In this document: piece by piece, positions 45,181 to 58,959 of the stretch
Numbering within the stretch: position 1 is the stretch's first letter
Layout of the letters: the number at the start of each line of letters is the position of its first letter
Source: Hoplostethus atlanticus
Taxonomy: Eukaryota; Chordata; Actinopteri; Trachichthyiformes; Trachichthyidae
NCBI GenBank assembly: GCA_034670405.1
Contig: JAXDDX010000025.1
Location: 288,501 to 352,500 of the forward strand
Direction of reading: 5' to 3'
DNA: 64,000 nt
Notes under the pieces: model-generated
The model's input: only the letters and a program-made list of their open reading frames with translations
Told to the model about the DNA's origin: nothing
The model's database searches: none
Program-made: the position numbers and the translations under genes

Positions 45181-45734
45181 TGTGTGTTTATGAGGAACAT
45201 TAGGGAGCTGAGCTGTGTGTTGACCTATAAGACCGCACTGTCAGTAGGGAGGTTTCATTTCATTCAAGACTTCATCATCCTTTTATTAAAGGAGGCCAAC
45301 CAGGTGCTCAGAGGTTTGTGGACATCACAAGGGGAGAAAGCTTTATTCCAAGTCAAGTTTTAATGATTTGGTGGCCATGATGACCAACCGGGGACAGGAG
45401 TGTCAGCTCAAGACTTTGATTTCATTGTTATTAAATTTTCTGCAGTGGACTGTTGAGATTGTATTTGTTTTTTACTCAACCCGCTGTGATCAACCCGCTG
45501 TTAAAAACAACCCTTCCCAGATAACGGTTATAATGTGTGTGTCAGGAATATGAAAACCATGACAACCTTAACAACCCCCTCCCCCCCACATAAATACATA
45601 TCACCACCACCAGTATCAGTGTGTGTGAGTGTTGCCTGTTAAGCGAGAGAGTCTCCTTACCCTAAAGCCCCCCAGACAACCAGCTGCCTCTTTGCTTTTG
45701 ACAAATATTTACTTCTTGCCTTCTTCCTGATGTT

Positions 45735-45735
<1 letters not shown>

Positions 45736-45793
<58 letters not shown>
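45736..45793. repeat. (CA)n microsatellite
   Basis: About 29 uninterrupted CA units. Confidence 0.97.
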
Positions 45794-45795
<2 letters not shown>

Positions 45796-46326
45796 GGCTG
45801 ATAAGCGCACCATCTGGCGTGTGTGTTGCTGTCAAGGGCTCATAAAACAGACCCTCACCTATTTAGAGGCAGAAGGTTCCCTGACCGGCAGTCTATGGAG
45901 AACGGGTAAACAGCACACACACATGCATCCATTGACGAGCATTGATCTCCAATGTTCTTGTCGTCTTCGCCCTCCTTAAAATCAAAGTAGTGGGATAAAT
46001 CAAATAAATAAATACAATTATTTTATCATTACTGACACAAGTCCTGACTGGGGAGAGTACTAACATCACTGTCACCACCCAGCACATGTCTGTGTTCTCA
46101 TCAGTGTTTTCAGCCCTGATTGTTTGTGAATGTGTCTGCTCAGACCTTTGATGCTACAGATGCTTGTTGTGGAACAACAGCTGATGTCTTTGTGCGTTGG
46201 TGTGCATCTCGTCTCCGTCTCTTGCATCTCTGTTGTGGCTCTGTGAGTGTTTGCCAAACTAACTAAGCCTGGCAGTGTTGCTGTTGGAAACCAGCTAAGA
46301 GCTTGTTGTGAGTTATGCTCTGATAT

Positions 46327-46357
<31 letters not shown>
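46327..46357. repeat. (GCT)n trinucleotide repeat
   Basis: About ten GCT units, a poly-Ala or poly-Ser run in minus-strand frames. No gene supports those frames. Confidence 0.95.
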
Positions 46358-46364
<7 letters not shown>

Positions 46365-46479
46365 TGGACACAAACACTTGACATAAGCTGGCGGCAAATT
46401 AGACCGCGTCTTCTTGCCGTCTGAAAGAAAACGGGTGAGAGGAAAGTGACATTTGTGAGACTGTAGGAAGGGGGAAAAA

Positions 46480-47050
46480 AGAGAGAGAGAGAGATAGAAA
46501 GAGAGAAGGGCATAGTGGTAGTAAGAGAAAGAGGGGGAGGGGGAGGTGAAGAATGAGTGTGTGAGAGGGAGAGATCAAGAGAGACTCAGCTTGGCCGGGA
46601 AGACAAAAAAAGGTAGCGAGGGACTGATGGCAAGAGAAGGGGAGAAAGCGATAATAGACCAGGGGAGACGGACAGATCCTCTACTGCGATTTAACATACG
46701 TAAAGAAGAGGCCTTTCTTCCTCCCGGTCAATCTTTCTGCCGCCAGGACCCAGGAGAGGAGCTCTTAACATCTGAAAAGGAAGGAGAGAGTAGAGACGGG
46801 AGAGACAGAAGGAGAAGAAGAAGAAGAGGAGGAGGAGGAGGAGTGGGTGGAGGTGGGGGCTGGTCGGAGGCACTGATAAAGGAACAGAAAGAGAAACGGA
46901 GACGGATTCTCCTGGGACCGAAATGGGCCGAGGGAGAGAAAAAAAGAGAGCAGAGGAGGGATAAAGGACAAAGAGGGCGAGAGACGGGTGTGGGAGGTGA
47001 TGAAAGAAAATCAGATCTTTTTTTCTGCTTTGACCTCTGTGGGTAACGGT
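46480..47050. repeat. Purine-rich low-complexity tract
   Basis: GA- and GGA-rich for over 500 bp, including (GAA)n and (GGA)n at 46810-46845. The long plus-strand frame here (46546-47046) is Arg/Glu/Gly-rich from composition alone. It could include untranslated exon sequence, but nothing proves it. Confidence 0.7.
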
Positions 47051-48024
47051 GTGTGAGAGAGAGAGAGAGACAGCAAGAGTCCATATATATACAGTATAAA
47101 TATATATATATATATAAATGTGTGTGTGTGTGTGTGTGTGAGTGTGTGTGTCCGTGCCCTGTTAGGTCAGGCTCCAACATCCACAGAGCCTATGGAAGCT
47201 GTGGCAGATGGCTAACGGCTCTGGTCACTATACTATTCCTGTCCATCCGTTGCTTCCTGCAGTCGCTCTCTTAGAACCGAAAACAACTTTCAGCTCTAAA
47301 GGTCTGTCGAGAAAACACGCTCTCGATGCAGAGCGAGTATCCGTGGTCTTGTCTTGCCCTTCCTGTCTGTCTCTCTGTCTGTCTGTCTGTCTGTATGTCT
47401 GTCTGTCTCCTTGTCTGTCTGCTGACCTTCGCTTTCTCATTCACACACACACACACACACTGGCTCACATTAGGGCTGTGTGCTCTTAACATCTGTCATA
47501 AATAACGTGAAACAAATCAATATTAAAGCTGCAGTAGGCACCTGCACAGACACACACACACGCACACTTTCTCTGTTCGGTACGTCATAGACAGGGAACA
47601 AGGCCTTGTCTCGCTCCGGCAGAGCTAAGCTCAAACCCAATTTACTTTCAAAGGAATAATTCATCTCCATATGAGCAACCTGCAGATATGGCCTAAGCTT
47701 GTCCTTGCCTGCTGGGTCCGTACACTACGGCTAGCTGCTGGCTGCCCTGTGACAATTTACACCCGGTCCAAATAAAATCGAATTGCGACAGTAAATATGG
47801 GTATCTAAAATGAAATAGCCACCATAATAAAAAATAGTGAGGCATACATGATTCATAGCACAGAAAAAACAGGTTACGACACTTGCATTAAATGATAGTA
47901 CTGTTAAAATTACTGCAATTGTTTTGTTAACCCCTTCCTCTTTTTTCTTATAATATAATTTATTCATTTCATAATTTCTTCTTCTTCATCACCCCCTCTA
48001 TTTCTAAATCCTGAGGTGTGTGTG

Positions 48025-48140
48025 TGTGTGTCTGTTTATGCGCCTGTGTTTATCCAAGTTTGAGTGTATGTGGGTGCACCTCTGTGCATCACACAGGAAC
48101 ACAGCATCTCACACCTGTGTGTGTGTGCGTGTGTGTGTGT
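48025..48140. repeat. Dispersed repeat, copy 1
   Basis: Shares GTGCATCACACAGGAACACA and GCATCTCACA, together with TGTGGGTGCAC, with 56400-56490. Both copies sit directly beside (GT)n tracts. Family not recognised. Confidence 0.75.
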
Positions 48141-48555
48141 ATACGGCTGAGGGTTAACCAGCTGCCAACCCAGATCCCAGTCAGCCAGACAAACAGAGAA
48201 AGCAGGAAATTGATTTACCTCTCTGGTGTAATGCATGACATTTTGGCCCCAGAGGAAAGAGAAAGGAAAACAAAAGGAGAAATAAAAAGGCAGAGAGGCT
48301 GACTCATAAAGCATAAAAGAACCCGAGCCGAAAAAGGGAGAGGGTAATTGAAAGCAAGAGGTGTGGCCGTGCGCGCATCTCCCCACACGTGCACCCGTTT
48401 GCCCTATTGTGTCTGATACGTTGCATCTTCAAAAAACGGGAGAATAATGGTCCATTTTGTTCATTTACACCCATGTGTTTTGACAAGTTAGAAGCCCATT
48501 CGCAATAGTTTGGACTCCAGCGATCAATCACAGTCCTTTGCTTGTGTACCTTAAT

Positions 48556-48589
<34 letters not shown>

Positions 48590-50033
48590 GTAGAATATCT
48601 TCAAAGCCCATTCTGCCAGCGCATCACAAGCAGAGAAAAACAATCGTGTACCAAATAGCTCGTAGAGTGTGAAAATAATTGTCTGATGACATTTCTGCTG
48701 CGGTGACATGGCAGCGCTGAGCAGAGGGCGAGCCGAGGCCTGTTTGCCGGGTGATTAACAAAAGACGGCTGGAGATTTGACACACCGCAATCAGCGCTCT
48801 TACAGGAACAGATGTATCTCCTATTCATCGTGGCCCCCGCTTCACCCTCTTGTCTCATTTCTCTTCCCTGACTCTGTCTCTATCTCGCTCTCTCTCCCTC
48901 TCTGTTGCTTTCCTCTCTCTCCCCCGTTTGCTTCATGCCTCTTGTTCTCTCTCTTATTTCTTCTCTCTCTCAAAACAAACCTCTTTCCAGGGTTTGCTTT
49001 GATTTGATTTTCTTCCTCTTGCAGAGCATGGTTCCTTAAAGTTCCTTAATTTTCACTTTTGTTTTCTTACTCTCCACTTACACTTCACTGCCTTTTTTTT
49101 TTTTTTAAAGCACTTGTTATGTAATTCCTCTTGCTGCAGATATGAGAAGAGTCGACAATATTTACCAAAGGACTCAGTGAGGTGGAAGGACCTCCTCCAA
49201 ATGAAAGTCTCTCTAGGTGGGGTGGAGTCAAGGAGAGGAGAGGGATGTCTTTTGCTCCCTTTCCCTAATCTGTAGCTGGCATCTGGTGTCGTTTTTGAAT
49301 AGTCTGAAAAAGACAGTCCTTTTCTTCCTCCTAACCCCCCCTCTCCCTCTTCCTCAGTCTCAGATCTTTATGTGACTGGACAGGTGTAAGCTTACGTTTC
49401 TCTTCACAGCTGTTACCGATCCAGGGGAGGGGAGGGTGACTGCATTATGGGTGAGGTTCAGAGTCAATGGAGGATTGATTTTTTTTTTAATAAATGGAGA
49501 AACATTTATTTAAGGTTGCGATGCGTAGCTCATATATTGAGGCAATATAGAGGCGGGTTTGCTAACGTGTGATAAACAATTTTGTCATCATGCTTAAAGC
49601 TAACCCTGATGAATACAATATTGCCCGTTTCCCTCTATCATCACAATATATACAATCAATAAGGAAATAATTGAGAATTAACGTCAACCCCAGAGCTGAA
49701 GCTTTAGCCTATATACTGCAACAGTTACAGTGAAAGGGCTTCAGCCCCGGTCCTGACAGCCTGTCTGGAGACCAGGCAGCATTACGCCCTCTGATGGATC
49801 GTCCATCAGTTACCACTTTGGACACTCTGAGGGCAAGGGAGCAAGTTCTAATAGCTGTGGTGTGTGCGCGTGTGCCCTGTGTGTGTGTGTGTGTGTGTGC
49901 ATGCAGTGTGTGTGTGCATGCTGTGTGTGTGTGTGTGTGTGTGTAACCCTTGAGGACAGGCTGTTCTCTTCTGTACCTCAGTTCTGCTCTGAATCTCACA
50001 GGGCCACTCACCAGCCCAGCCAGCACTTCATCA

Positions 50034-50065
<32 letters not shown>

Positions 50066-50830
50066 CACATACACACACACGCACACGCATACACACACAC
50101 ACACACATCTCCCACAGACAGTTTTATCACTACTTCCTCTTTAGTTTATCACCCTTATTTCCCACAGCTGGGGCCCAAGGGAAGTAAACTGCTGTGTGTG
50201 TGTGTGTGTTGTGACCTCTTACCCCATTTGCAACTAAAGACAAGCCTCAGGGTGCCACCCCTCCTGCATTGTGTCTGTGTGTGTGTGTTTCTTTCCTGAG
50301 TGACAATATCGCTCAAGGCCATCGGTGCTCCAGGTGAACACAGCCCTCTACTGTCCATCACCCTAAAATATCATTACAAATGACTGCCACCACAGTTGAA
50401 CGGTACATGAGATCCTCTCTTTATCCTCACCACAATGACCGTGATAAATACTGTTCATGAAGCAATGTTCCACCCAGTTTTGGTCCACAAACTTCACTCA
50501 AGCTTTGACTAGTGAGACACTGTTGCACTGATCTTGTACAGAGATAGATGTTCAATCTGGTCAGAGATTGAAACCTCAACCCATTCGATTCAGGTTCTGC
50601 AAAATTGATGTGTCACAAAACTAGAGCCAGTCAAGCTCAACTTAAAGTCATAATAGACACAAATGAGGATCTTGCGGATTACCACTTCAGTGTAGCTCAC
50701 TTCAGTGTTAGCTTGGTTTTTTTTATGCAGTTCGGCCGTGATTTCTCTTTGGGTTCAGCAGTGTGAAACTACAACAGCTGAGTTTGAGTGAGCTCTTCTT
50801 CCAGCTGCCACCTAATCCCTCTATTTAAAC

Positions 50831-50869
<39 letters not shown>

Positions 50870-52193
50870 TATGTGCGTGCCCGTCAACCATTAGTACATC
50901 GCGGCCCAAACTTTCTGCTCCTCTCCTCCTTCTCTCTCCCTCTCCTCTCTTCCTTCTCCATCTGTCGCCTCTTGACAAACACATGGTGTCTTGTTTGGCC
51001 GACTCAGCAAAGCCCCTGGCTCTGTGGGCTCCATGTACAACCCCCCCCCCTTTCCATCTCTCTCTCTCTCTCTCTCTCTCGCTCGCTCTCATTCTGTAGG
51101 AGGGATGAGGAGACTGAGAGAGAGGGAAAAAAAGGCAGAGAGAAAAAAAAAACAGACAGGCAGATGCATTATGGGGAACAGGAAGAATTTGTATTGACTG
51201 ATTGACAAAAATGAAATGGAGACACGATTTCTCAGTAATGGTAATGAGAGCGCGCTGCAGTCCGTGGAGGTGAGGCCTGACTCGGCTCCAGGGCTGTTAG
51301 CAGGTCTGCCCTGTGTGCCCCGACACTCCGCCAGAGTATTAGCACTGGTCAGACAGACAGACAAACAGACAGACAGACAACGAGGGAGAGGAGGAGGAGG
51401 ACACGACGCAGAGAGCCGGAGACAGAAGGCTGTTGAGATGAGCAAACAGGCATAAATGCTGTTAATTATGGGGATGGAAATAAAAGACAAACACTGGCAC
51501 AGAGAAACAGAGGGATGGAAGACAGATAGACAGATGAGTGAACGGGCTCATACTGTTAATTAGGGTGAGCGAGAGAAAGAGAGAGAGAGAATGAGACATT
51601 GTACATTGTCATTATTCCTGCGTTTCAGTGCCAGCCTGTTAGCATAGTTCCCATACTGTACACATTCACCCAGCACACAGCATGGGGAGCAGGCAACAGA
51701 CACAATCTAAACTGCTAGGTTCACCACTGTTTCATAAAAAAGGTTTTAGAAATCCCACTTTCACTGAATGCAACTATGCATCACTTCTGCATTGTGGCTC
51801 CGTTCCCAAGAGGAATTGCTTGTAAATTTCAAATGTTGTTCTCTTTCCAGTGATTAGAAGATGCAAGCAATGTCCCACTTGTTTGAGAGACATGAGTCTT
51901 TTCAGTCCTTTACAACATGTGAGCAGAATAGACTCTAGTAGCCATTACATCACTAATGCAGGCTTGATGCATGATGGCCAGCATGGCTACCACGGCATCA
52001 TTCAGTATTTGACTTTACAAAGTGCCTGATACAAAGTGCAATTTAATTTGACCCACATATGGTTCCATAAAGCCCATAATATTCTCTTCACATGTCCACT
52101 GTACTGGAGTCCATGCTGCTTCATGTAATGTTAGTGTTTACATTATCAGAGATGACACTAGGCCATGTGACTAAGGTGTTACCACTGTATTTT

Positions 52194-52240
<47 letters not shown>

Positions 52241-52298
52241 ACGCTATATGCACACACTTGCTCGATGCTTGAACCCTCCTGCAGAAATGTATATGTAG

Positions 52299-52359
<61 letters not shown>
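52194..52359. repeat. (CA)n and (GT)n complementary pair
   Basis: (CA)n at 52194-52237 and (GT)n at 52301-52359, only about 63 bp apart. The tracts are mutual complements. Confidence 0.97.
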
Positions 52360-52362
<3 letters not shown>

Positions 52363-53911
52363 ACTGTGGGGCTGTCCTAAGTGCTGTCATTGTCCACTTG
52401 ACTTGAGAGAAACAACTTCATTAGACGCTCATAGAAGGAGGCAAGGGGTAAGCTGTATAAGGAGAGACAGCGAGTACAGAGGAGACAGGCCTAGAGTTAC
52501 CTGGAGGAAATACGATGACCTTAGTACAAATGGATACGCTGTCGTACCGCATGGCAACCTGGCACAGACAAGGACAGTTCCTAAAAGAAATCCAGTCCCC
52601 ATTAATAACTTATCGTAGGTCAGATGGAGCTACGGCACGGCTACCATATTAGACAATGATGAGTCACACTTGCTTGTATTTGCGGGCTTTTTCTATTACA
52701 TTTAAATGTCAAGGTGATTAAAGAACAAAAAATAGAGCCAGTGCTGTTTTCACTTATGCTGTTGTTTACATCGCATTTGTATTTGTGTATACTGAGCTCA
52801 CAGTCCAGTGCTGTCACCTTCAATACTTGAGCCGTATTTTTATTGAATTTGGCTACTGTAAAAAGTATTTCCCATACCGATAAGAAAAGCAATTGTACTG
52901 ATAAGTAAAGAGCCATGACTCAGTTACTAGATGAATTTCAAGGTCTTTCAGACTTTCAGGCGGTCTTAACAACATCATCATGTGGTTTTTCATTAAGATC
53001 CTTGAAACTGGAAAGCCAATCCACTGATCCTAGACGTGGAATCACTGGCGAGGGAATGTATCACAATATTATACTGTATCAATATCAGGCGGGGTATCAA
53101 TATCAGCCTCCACCTTTGGTATCGATTACGTGTCCTCTATTAGAAATCATTCCAATCTGTCAATCATCCATAGAGGTTTGAATTAGTGTGATGCTGGGAC
53201 AAAAAGTACTTCCAATAATTATTAGCGTTTGTTTTGTGGGATTAACTGCATCAGGACAAATTGACTTTCAGTTACTTATGATTGTTTAACCTTATGGGAC
53301 TCATTTTATTGTCCTACTGTACAAACGCCACCCATCAGGTACTCCAAGCAGGTAAAAACCAAATGCTGAGAAATGCTTGCAAATACTACTGGATGCAGGC
53401 TTGTACTGGTGTCCCCATTTAACTGGGTTTGTCATCCATAGCTGCTGCGACTTCTAGCTGTGTCATGTATCCGCTTCCTACATCACCTGATATACAGTAC
53501 TTGCTTGTCTGCGTCTCTGTGTGTGGGTGCAGCTATGGGGATGGGTATATTGCTTCTATAACAGCAGTTGATATGAGTACACAGAGTAAATAGACAGCAT
53601 GCTGAGTTAGCTTGTTCAAAATGACTTAAAACCAGACATGACTAGACATTGACTTGGGTATCAAAAACGAAGAAAACCAGAGTAGAATACAACCGACATG
53701 ATCTCACCCAAACAAGAATAGAAGAACTGTGACTGGCTGCTAGACCCCGCCTCTTCTTTATACTCCATTTCCACGCATGCTTGGCCTTACTACAGTGTCA
53801 TGCCATGGTATGGCATTCCACACTAGCACTTGGCTAATTTTAGCTGTATGAGCTAGCTGCAACTACAAGAGGTCACTGTTGTCATCACTGCACACACATA
53901 TAAACCTAAGA

Positions 53912-53912
<1 letters not shown>

Positions 53913-53957
<45 letters not shown>

Positions 53958-54018
53958 CCAAAGACCTCCATAAATCACTTGACAGTCATTTAAACAATCA
54001 CATACTGTTCCTCTTTCT

Positions 54019-54055
<37 letters not shown>

Positions 54056-54072
54056 CGTGTGTGTGTGTGTGT
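53913..54072. repeat. (CA)n and (GT)n complementary pair
   Basis: (CA)n at about 53913-53954 and (GT)n with a GCGTGC break at 54021-54072, about 66 bp apart. Confidence 0.97.
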
Positions 54073-54349
54073 CCAGGCCTCTCTAGGCGTGTGGCCACAT
54101 GCTTGCCCTGTGTGCCTCTGAGCTATTTTAGACCAGTTAGTTTGGCTTGGCAGGGGCCTGAGAAGCCCAATGGCCACAGTCACCTTGTCACACTGTGTGC
54201 GTGCATGTGTGTGTGTGTGTGTGCGCGCATATGCATTCACAGGTTTATATGGGGTCTGTGTATGACTGAGTGACAGAGTATCTGTCCCAGAGAAGCCATT
54301 ATCATCTTGTGACAGATTGTTACGCCGGATGTGTGAGATGAGAAGAGAA

Positions 54350-54550
54350 GGGAAGTGTGGAACTGAGAAGAGAGGAAGGAGAGAGGAGAGGAGAAGAAGG
54401 AGAGAGGAGAGGAGAGGAGAGAGGAGAGGAGGAATGCAGTAATGAAAGAGGGAGAATACAGGGGGCTGAGGGAGGGAGGAATGATAGCAGGAGAGGATGG
54501 ACAATCAGGAGAGTGGAAATTAGGAGGGAGAGAAGGAGCAAGGGGTGACA
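54350..54550. repeat. Purine-rich tract with (GGAGA)n
   Basis: GGAGA and GAGAG units dominate 54370-54430 and thin out to about 54550. Confidence 0.85.
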
Positions 54551-54911
54551 CAAGGTGAGACTGAGAATGGCTGATAGGCATGGCGGGGGATTAAGTATAA
54601 AATGGAATCTGCTGCAGATTATTAATTGCTTGGTTAAAAATCAGTAACGCGTTCTACTAGGATACTACTTGAACATAATCTAAATTATGTTCTCCTTCCA
54701 AAATGTTTCTCAGCAATCCAACATCTAACTGACTATTTTCCTGAAGTATCTGTGATCTGATTGCTGCTCTTCCTACAGGATTACTGTAATCCTGTCATAT
54801 GTTCTCCTATGTTCTCCTGTTGTTACGAGAAAGAGAGACTGGGAGAGGAAACAAGAATGGAATTGGCAACAGTGTGGAAGAAGAAAAGCAGTGATTAATG
54901 TAAATGGCAGA

Positions 54912-54917
<6 letters not shown>

Positions 54918-54949
<32 letters not shown>
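54918..54949. repeat. (GA)n microsatellite
   Basis: About 16 GA units. Confidence 0.95.
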
Positions 54950-54952
<3 letters not shown>

Positions 54953-56231
54953 TTGTGACATATAGAGAGGCTGGGAGCTACAAGAAGGTAAGAGGTGCTA
55001 TAGCAGGTGAGAAGCTGAGAGAGTTTTCTATGCAGTAAAGATTAACAGTGTCTTTCCAATTAAGATCTTTCCGTACGGAGCGAGAGCATCCTCCATGAAA
55101 GACACCAAACAATCCATACAGAGCAGAGCTTGGGCAATGCCCCCTTCTAACTTAATTTTACCATCATCTAAAATCAAGTGCAAATGTCATTAAAGCGTCA
55201 CAAAGCCCAACAAACCAAGGGATGAATTCAAGTGTTCCCTCCACCAGCTGAGTCTTTGTCCATCCAGCTGAACATGTCAAACAGCCTCTGGACTCAAAAG
55301 AAAACTACTATAGTAAAAGTAGAGACAGAGCTCCATTTTTAACATGATCAAAATCCACAACAAATGTCAAAATCAGACATGGAAACTTTTGCATTTCGTC
55401 TTGAAAAGTGAAATTTAAAATTTAAAAATTAAAAATGTTTAATTCTTATATACAATCTTCTTATACTTCATGCTGAGACCTGAGGACAAACTGAGTGGAA
55501 ACTGAGCGATGACATTTCATGTTATTTTCAGGGCACATTATTTGATTTACATGACAACATGGCATTTCAACTTTTTTTTTTTTTGGGGATGAATTCATTC
55601 CCATTTGAACGTGACTGTTTCTACATAAACATTAACAACTTCCACATGGACGTCTGGGAGAGGAGTATATGCAGCAACCCACACCCTCAGACACACCGAT
55701 ACAAAGGGTGAAAAGGGATTTAATATATAGATGTTTATCCTGATGCTTTGGCAATATCTACTTTCATGCCCATAGAGCATGTTGAATTGCTAGAAAATTG
55801 AATTGAGTGAGGGAGAGGGGGGTGGCAAGGGAGGGAGAGAGGGGGGTGGAAGGGAGGAAATTGTTACTCAGCAGCAGTTGGGAAGGTCATTCTCTCCACC
55901 AGGCCTGTTGTTGGGTGTGTTCATATAGGTCAGGCATGTCTTGGGCGTGTGTTTGCACGGCCTTGTGTGTAACGGCTGTTATGTGATGTAAAGCCTACTG
56001 TACTGTGTGTGAGTTTACCATGCAAATGACAGAATTCAGGTGACATTCAGGCGTAGTGGTAAGTTATGTGTCCGTGTGTGTGTGTGTCTGAATGTCTGTC
56101 CTATAATAGAAGGAGCTGCAAAGGGAGGTGGCATGTTGGTAGACTGGCATCTGTTTATTTAGGAGACACTTGAGAAGCTGTGAAGTGACAGGAGAGGCTG
56201 GTTGGCACCACAGTCAGTGTGAGGCAGACGC

Positions 56232-56233
<2 letters not shown>

Positions 56234-56268
<35 letters not shown>

Positions 56269-56280
56269 TGTGTGTGTGAA

Positions 56281-56312
<32 letters not shown>
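56234..56312. repeat. Compound (GT)n(GA)n microsatellite
   Basis: (GT)n to 56279, then (GA)n to 56312. Confidence 0.96.
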
Positions 56313-56399
56313 GTTTGAGTTCTACCCACGTCTAAGGTACTTTATGTACCTCCACCTATTTGGTGTGTTTGAGTACACCATATCTGCTCTGTCTGTTTG

Positions 56400-56489
56400 T
56401 GCGCTGTTTGTTTATTCAAGTTTGGGTGCATGTGGGTGCACTTCTGTGCATCACACAGGAACACAGCATCTCACAACTGTATGTGTGTG

Positions 56490-56490
<1 letters not shown>
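56400..56490. repeat. Dispersed repeat, copy 2
   Basis: Second copy of the sequence at 48025-48140, about 85-90 percent alike by eye, again next to a (GT)n tract (56479-56530). Confidence 0.75.
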
Positions 56491-56534
<44 letters not shown>

Positions 56535-56613
56535 CTGAATAGATACAGGTGTCTCATTACTCCTCTTGATGACGCACAATAGTACCCTAGTGGCTATGGC
56601 CAAGTAACTGGAG

Positions 56614-56648
56614 GTGTGTGTGGTGTGTGTGTGTGTGTGTGTATGTGT

Positions 56649-56705
<57 letters not shown>

Positions 56706-56808
56706 CCCTCACACATGTTTTTGCAGTCCATCCCAGGGGGACTTTTGTCCAATGGAGTCCTAAACTTGGTTGTTTGTCTTTAACACCCCCCCCCGCGCCC
56801 TCTCCCCG

Positions 56809-56852
<44 letters not shown>
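56614..56852. repeat. (GT)n and (CA)n complementary pair
   Basis: Nearly 90 bp of (GT)n at 56614-56703 and about 42 bp of (CA)n at 56811-56852, with unique sequence of about 107 bp between. Confidence 0.97.
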
Positions 56853-56855
<3 letters not shown>

Positions 56856-58558
56856 CAACACAAGCCATGTCTCACACAGGAGTTGGGAAAATCCTCAGGT
56901 GGTATTGAACGAGACAGCGTTAAACACAGATTGTGTCAATCACGAGCTCCACTTTGTAGAAGCGAAATTCCAGAGAGCTCCGCAAGCTGAAAACCTTCCC
57001 AGTCTTGTTCCCAGGGTTGTCAAGGGGACACAGACTTGACAGGTCCTTCAGGCAAATCCTTTGGCATCCGCCCCGTTGTCATGGCATCGAAGGAACACAG
57101 GAAGAGCAATGCACGCGGAGAGAATTGGGACCATTTAATTGTTGTCTTTGTTGCGGCTGCGTTCCCCGTCTCTATCTATTCCCTGATTGCTGTCAGACAA
57201 TTACTGAAGCCTCTCGTCTCTCCAGATGTCTTTGTCTCTCTCTCTTTGCCCTTAATGATGCATTTCTCTAATTACCCTCTGCAGTCTGAGACTCTGCAGT
57301 ACAGACATCAAACAACACTGACCGGCTTAGAGAGCCGCTGCTCCCAGGGAAACAAGGTGTACCATATGTACCGTGTGATTCACTGTGTGTTTTTCTGCTG
57401 CATCAGGCCTTTTATATTGACTGTGTCGTTTTATGTCGATGTCCTTGTGTCTCTATATAGAGGGACTTTATCATTGCAGCCAGATGGAAACCTCATAACT
57501 TAAATTTGTTTTTGTTTTTTTCCGGAATTGAAAATGTATATGTGTTTTGATGTGCTGAGGAAACATTAACGCTTTAGAAACTGAGGCAGTGTCTGTGTAG
57601 AGGGGCTGCTGCTGTTTAATGAGACTGATGGAGGATAACTCACCAGAGCTTTATGCCATAAGATTACCCTGCTATTACAAATGTCGTTATAGGTGCAACT
57701 GCAAGTACAATCAGTGTGCTTCCGGTGTACTAGGGGATTTATCTATTTGAAATTTCGAAAAGGTTATCTTAAATGTCGTCTGGTTTGAAATGAAATGGCG
57801 AACCGGGCCAAATAATGAACAGAACCAATGAATAAACAGACGGAAAAATCTGTGAAACAACCACATGGGATGGGATCAGCTTGGCCCGAGAAAGACAAGG
57901 GTGTTTTGTTGACAGAGAAAAAGAAATGCAATTAGTCAGTCAGTGAACCGTTCGTTTCATTCGTTCATTCATTCTGACATTTAGTTAGTTCACTAACAAA
58001 CGGAGAGCGGGGAGGAACAGGTGGCCGGAGAAGGAAACAACACGTTAGATCGATGTGTTCTGGGAAGATGGCTGACTTAGCTCTGTTTACTGAGCTATGG
58101 AACAAATAGAGAGGGTATCAGCTCGGGGTGGGGGTGGAGAGGAATAGTGGCGTACAGACAGATAATGTATTAGTAAGAAGAATAGGATATGGAGGCGCAC
58201 AGGCAGAGAATATATTAGTGAGGAGAATAGAAGAAGAGATAAAGGGAGAAAGGGAGAAAAGAAGAGAGAAAACAGGACGCTAGGAGGGAAAGAACAACAA
58301 TGTGTCCATGTTGTAATATATATGTCATATGTTATATATTTCTGTGTGTGTGCATGAGAGTGAGTGCAGAAAATTAGTGAGTATCACCACCTTTTTTTCT
58401 AGTGATTTCATCTCCCCTCCATTCATTTTGTGAGTTACATTTCAATTCCAATGTCCTTGGCAACAGCACAGCAGGCGATAGGCTGATAAGCCTGTTTGAA
58501 TTGAGATTTCACATTGAGGGACTCTGTGTGTTTGTGTTTGTGTGTGTTTGTGTGTGTT

Positions 58559-58560
<2 letters not shown>
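56853..58560. other. rap1gap2 intron 2, non-repetitive stretch
   Basis: No exon recognised. 57036-57320 is unusually free of repeats for this region and contains AT-rich homeodomain-like motifs (TAATTA near 57271), so it is noted as a possible conserved noncoding element. Confidence 0.35.
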
Positions 58561-58565
<5 letters not shown>

Positions 58566-58609
<44 letters not shown>

Positions 58610-58724
58610 GTCTGCCTGGAAACAAAATCACAAAATCATACATAGATTGAACAAGGTCAGGGAGATTAAGATGAAATTATTAACAAGGTAGAAACAAGGG
58701 CAGTGAGAGACAAAGCCAGACAGG

Positions 58725-58761
<37 letters not shown>
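58566..58761. repeat. (GT)n and (GA)n microsatellites
   Basis: (GT)n at 58566-58600 and (GA)n at 58730-58761. Confidence 0.95.
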
Positions 58762-58768
<7 letters not shown>

Positions 58769-58959
58769 AAGTCATACAGTGGAGGGAGAAGGGGGAGGGT
58801 AGGGGGCGGTCCCAGGACTAAACTCTGCCTATCAAATGGAGGAGGGCGGGGCTCGGGAGCCAGGAAGGAGGGAGCAGACAGGCAATAGACACAGAGGGAG
58901 AAGAGGGAGTGCATGCGAGGAGGGAGAGGTAGGGAGGTAGAGGTAGACAAGAGAGATGC

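Noticed and set aside
46546-47046. 166-codon Arg/Glu/Gly-rich plus-strand frame
   Set aside because: The DNA is purine-rich low complexity, which suppresses stops on the plus strand. No homologue or splice context is recognised.
49141-49215. Possible exon after a strong acceptor (cttgctgcag), reading YEKSRQYLPKDSVRWKDLLQ
   Set aside because: The acceptor is good and one frame is open, but the peptide does not match the expected rap1gap2 segment and the donors are doubtful. Worth a look in RNA-seq, not enough to annotate.
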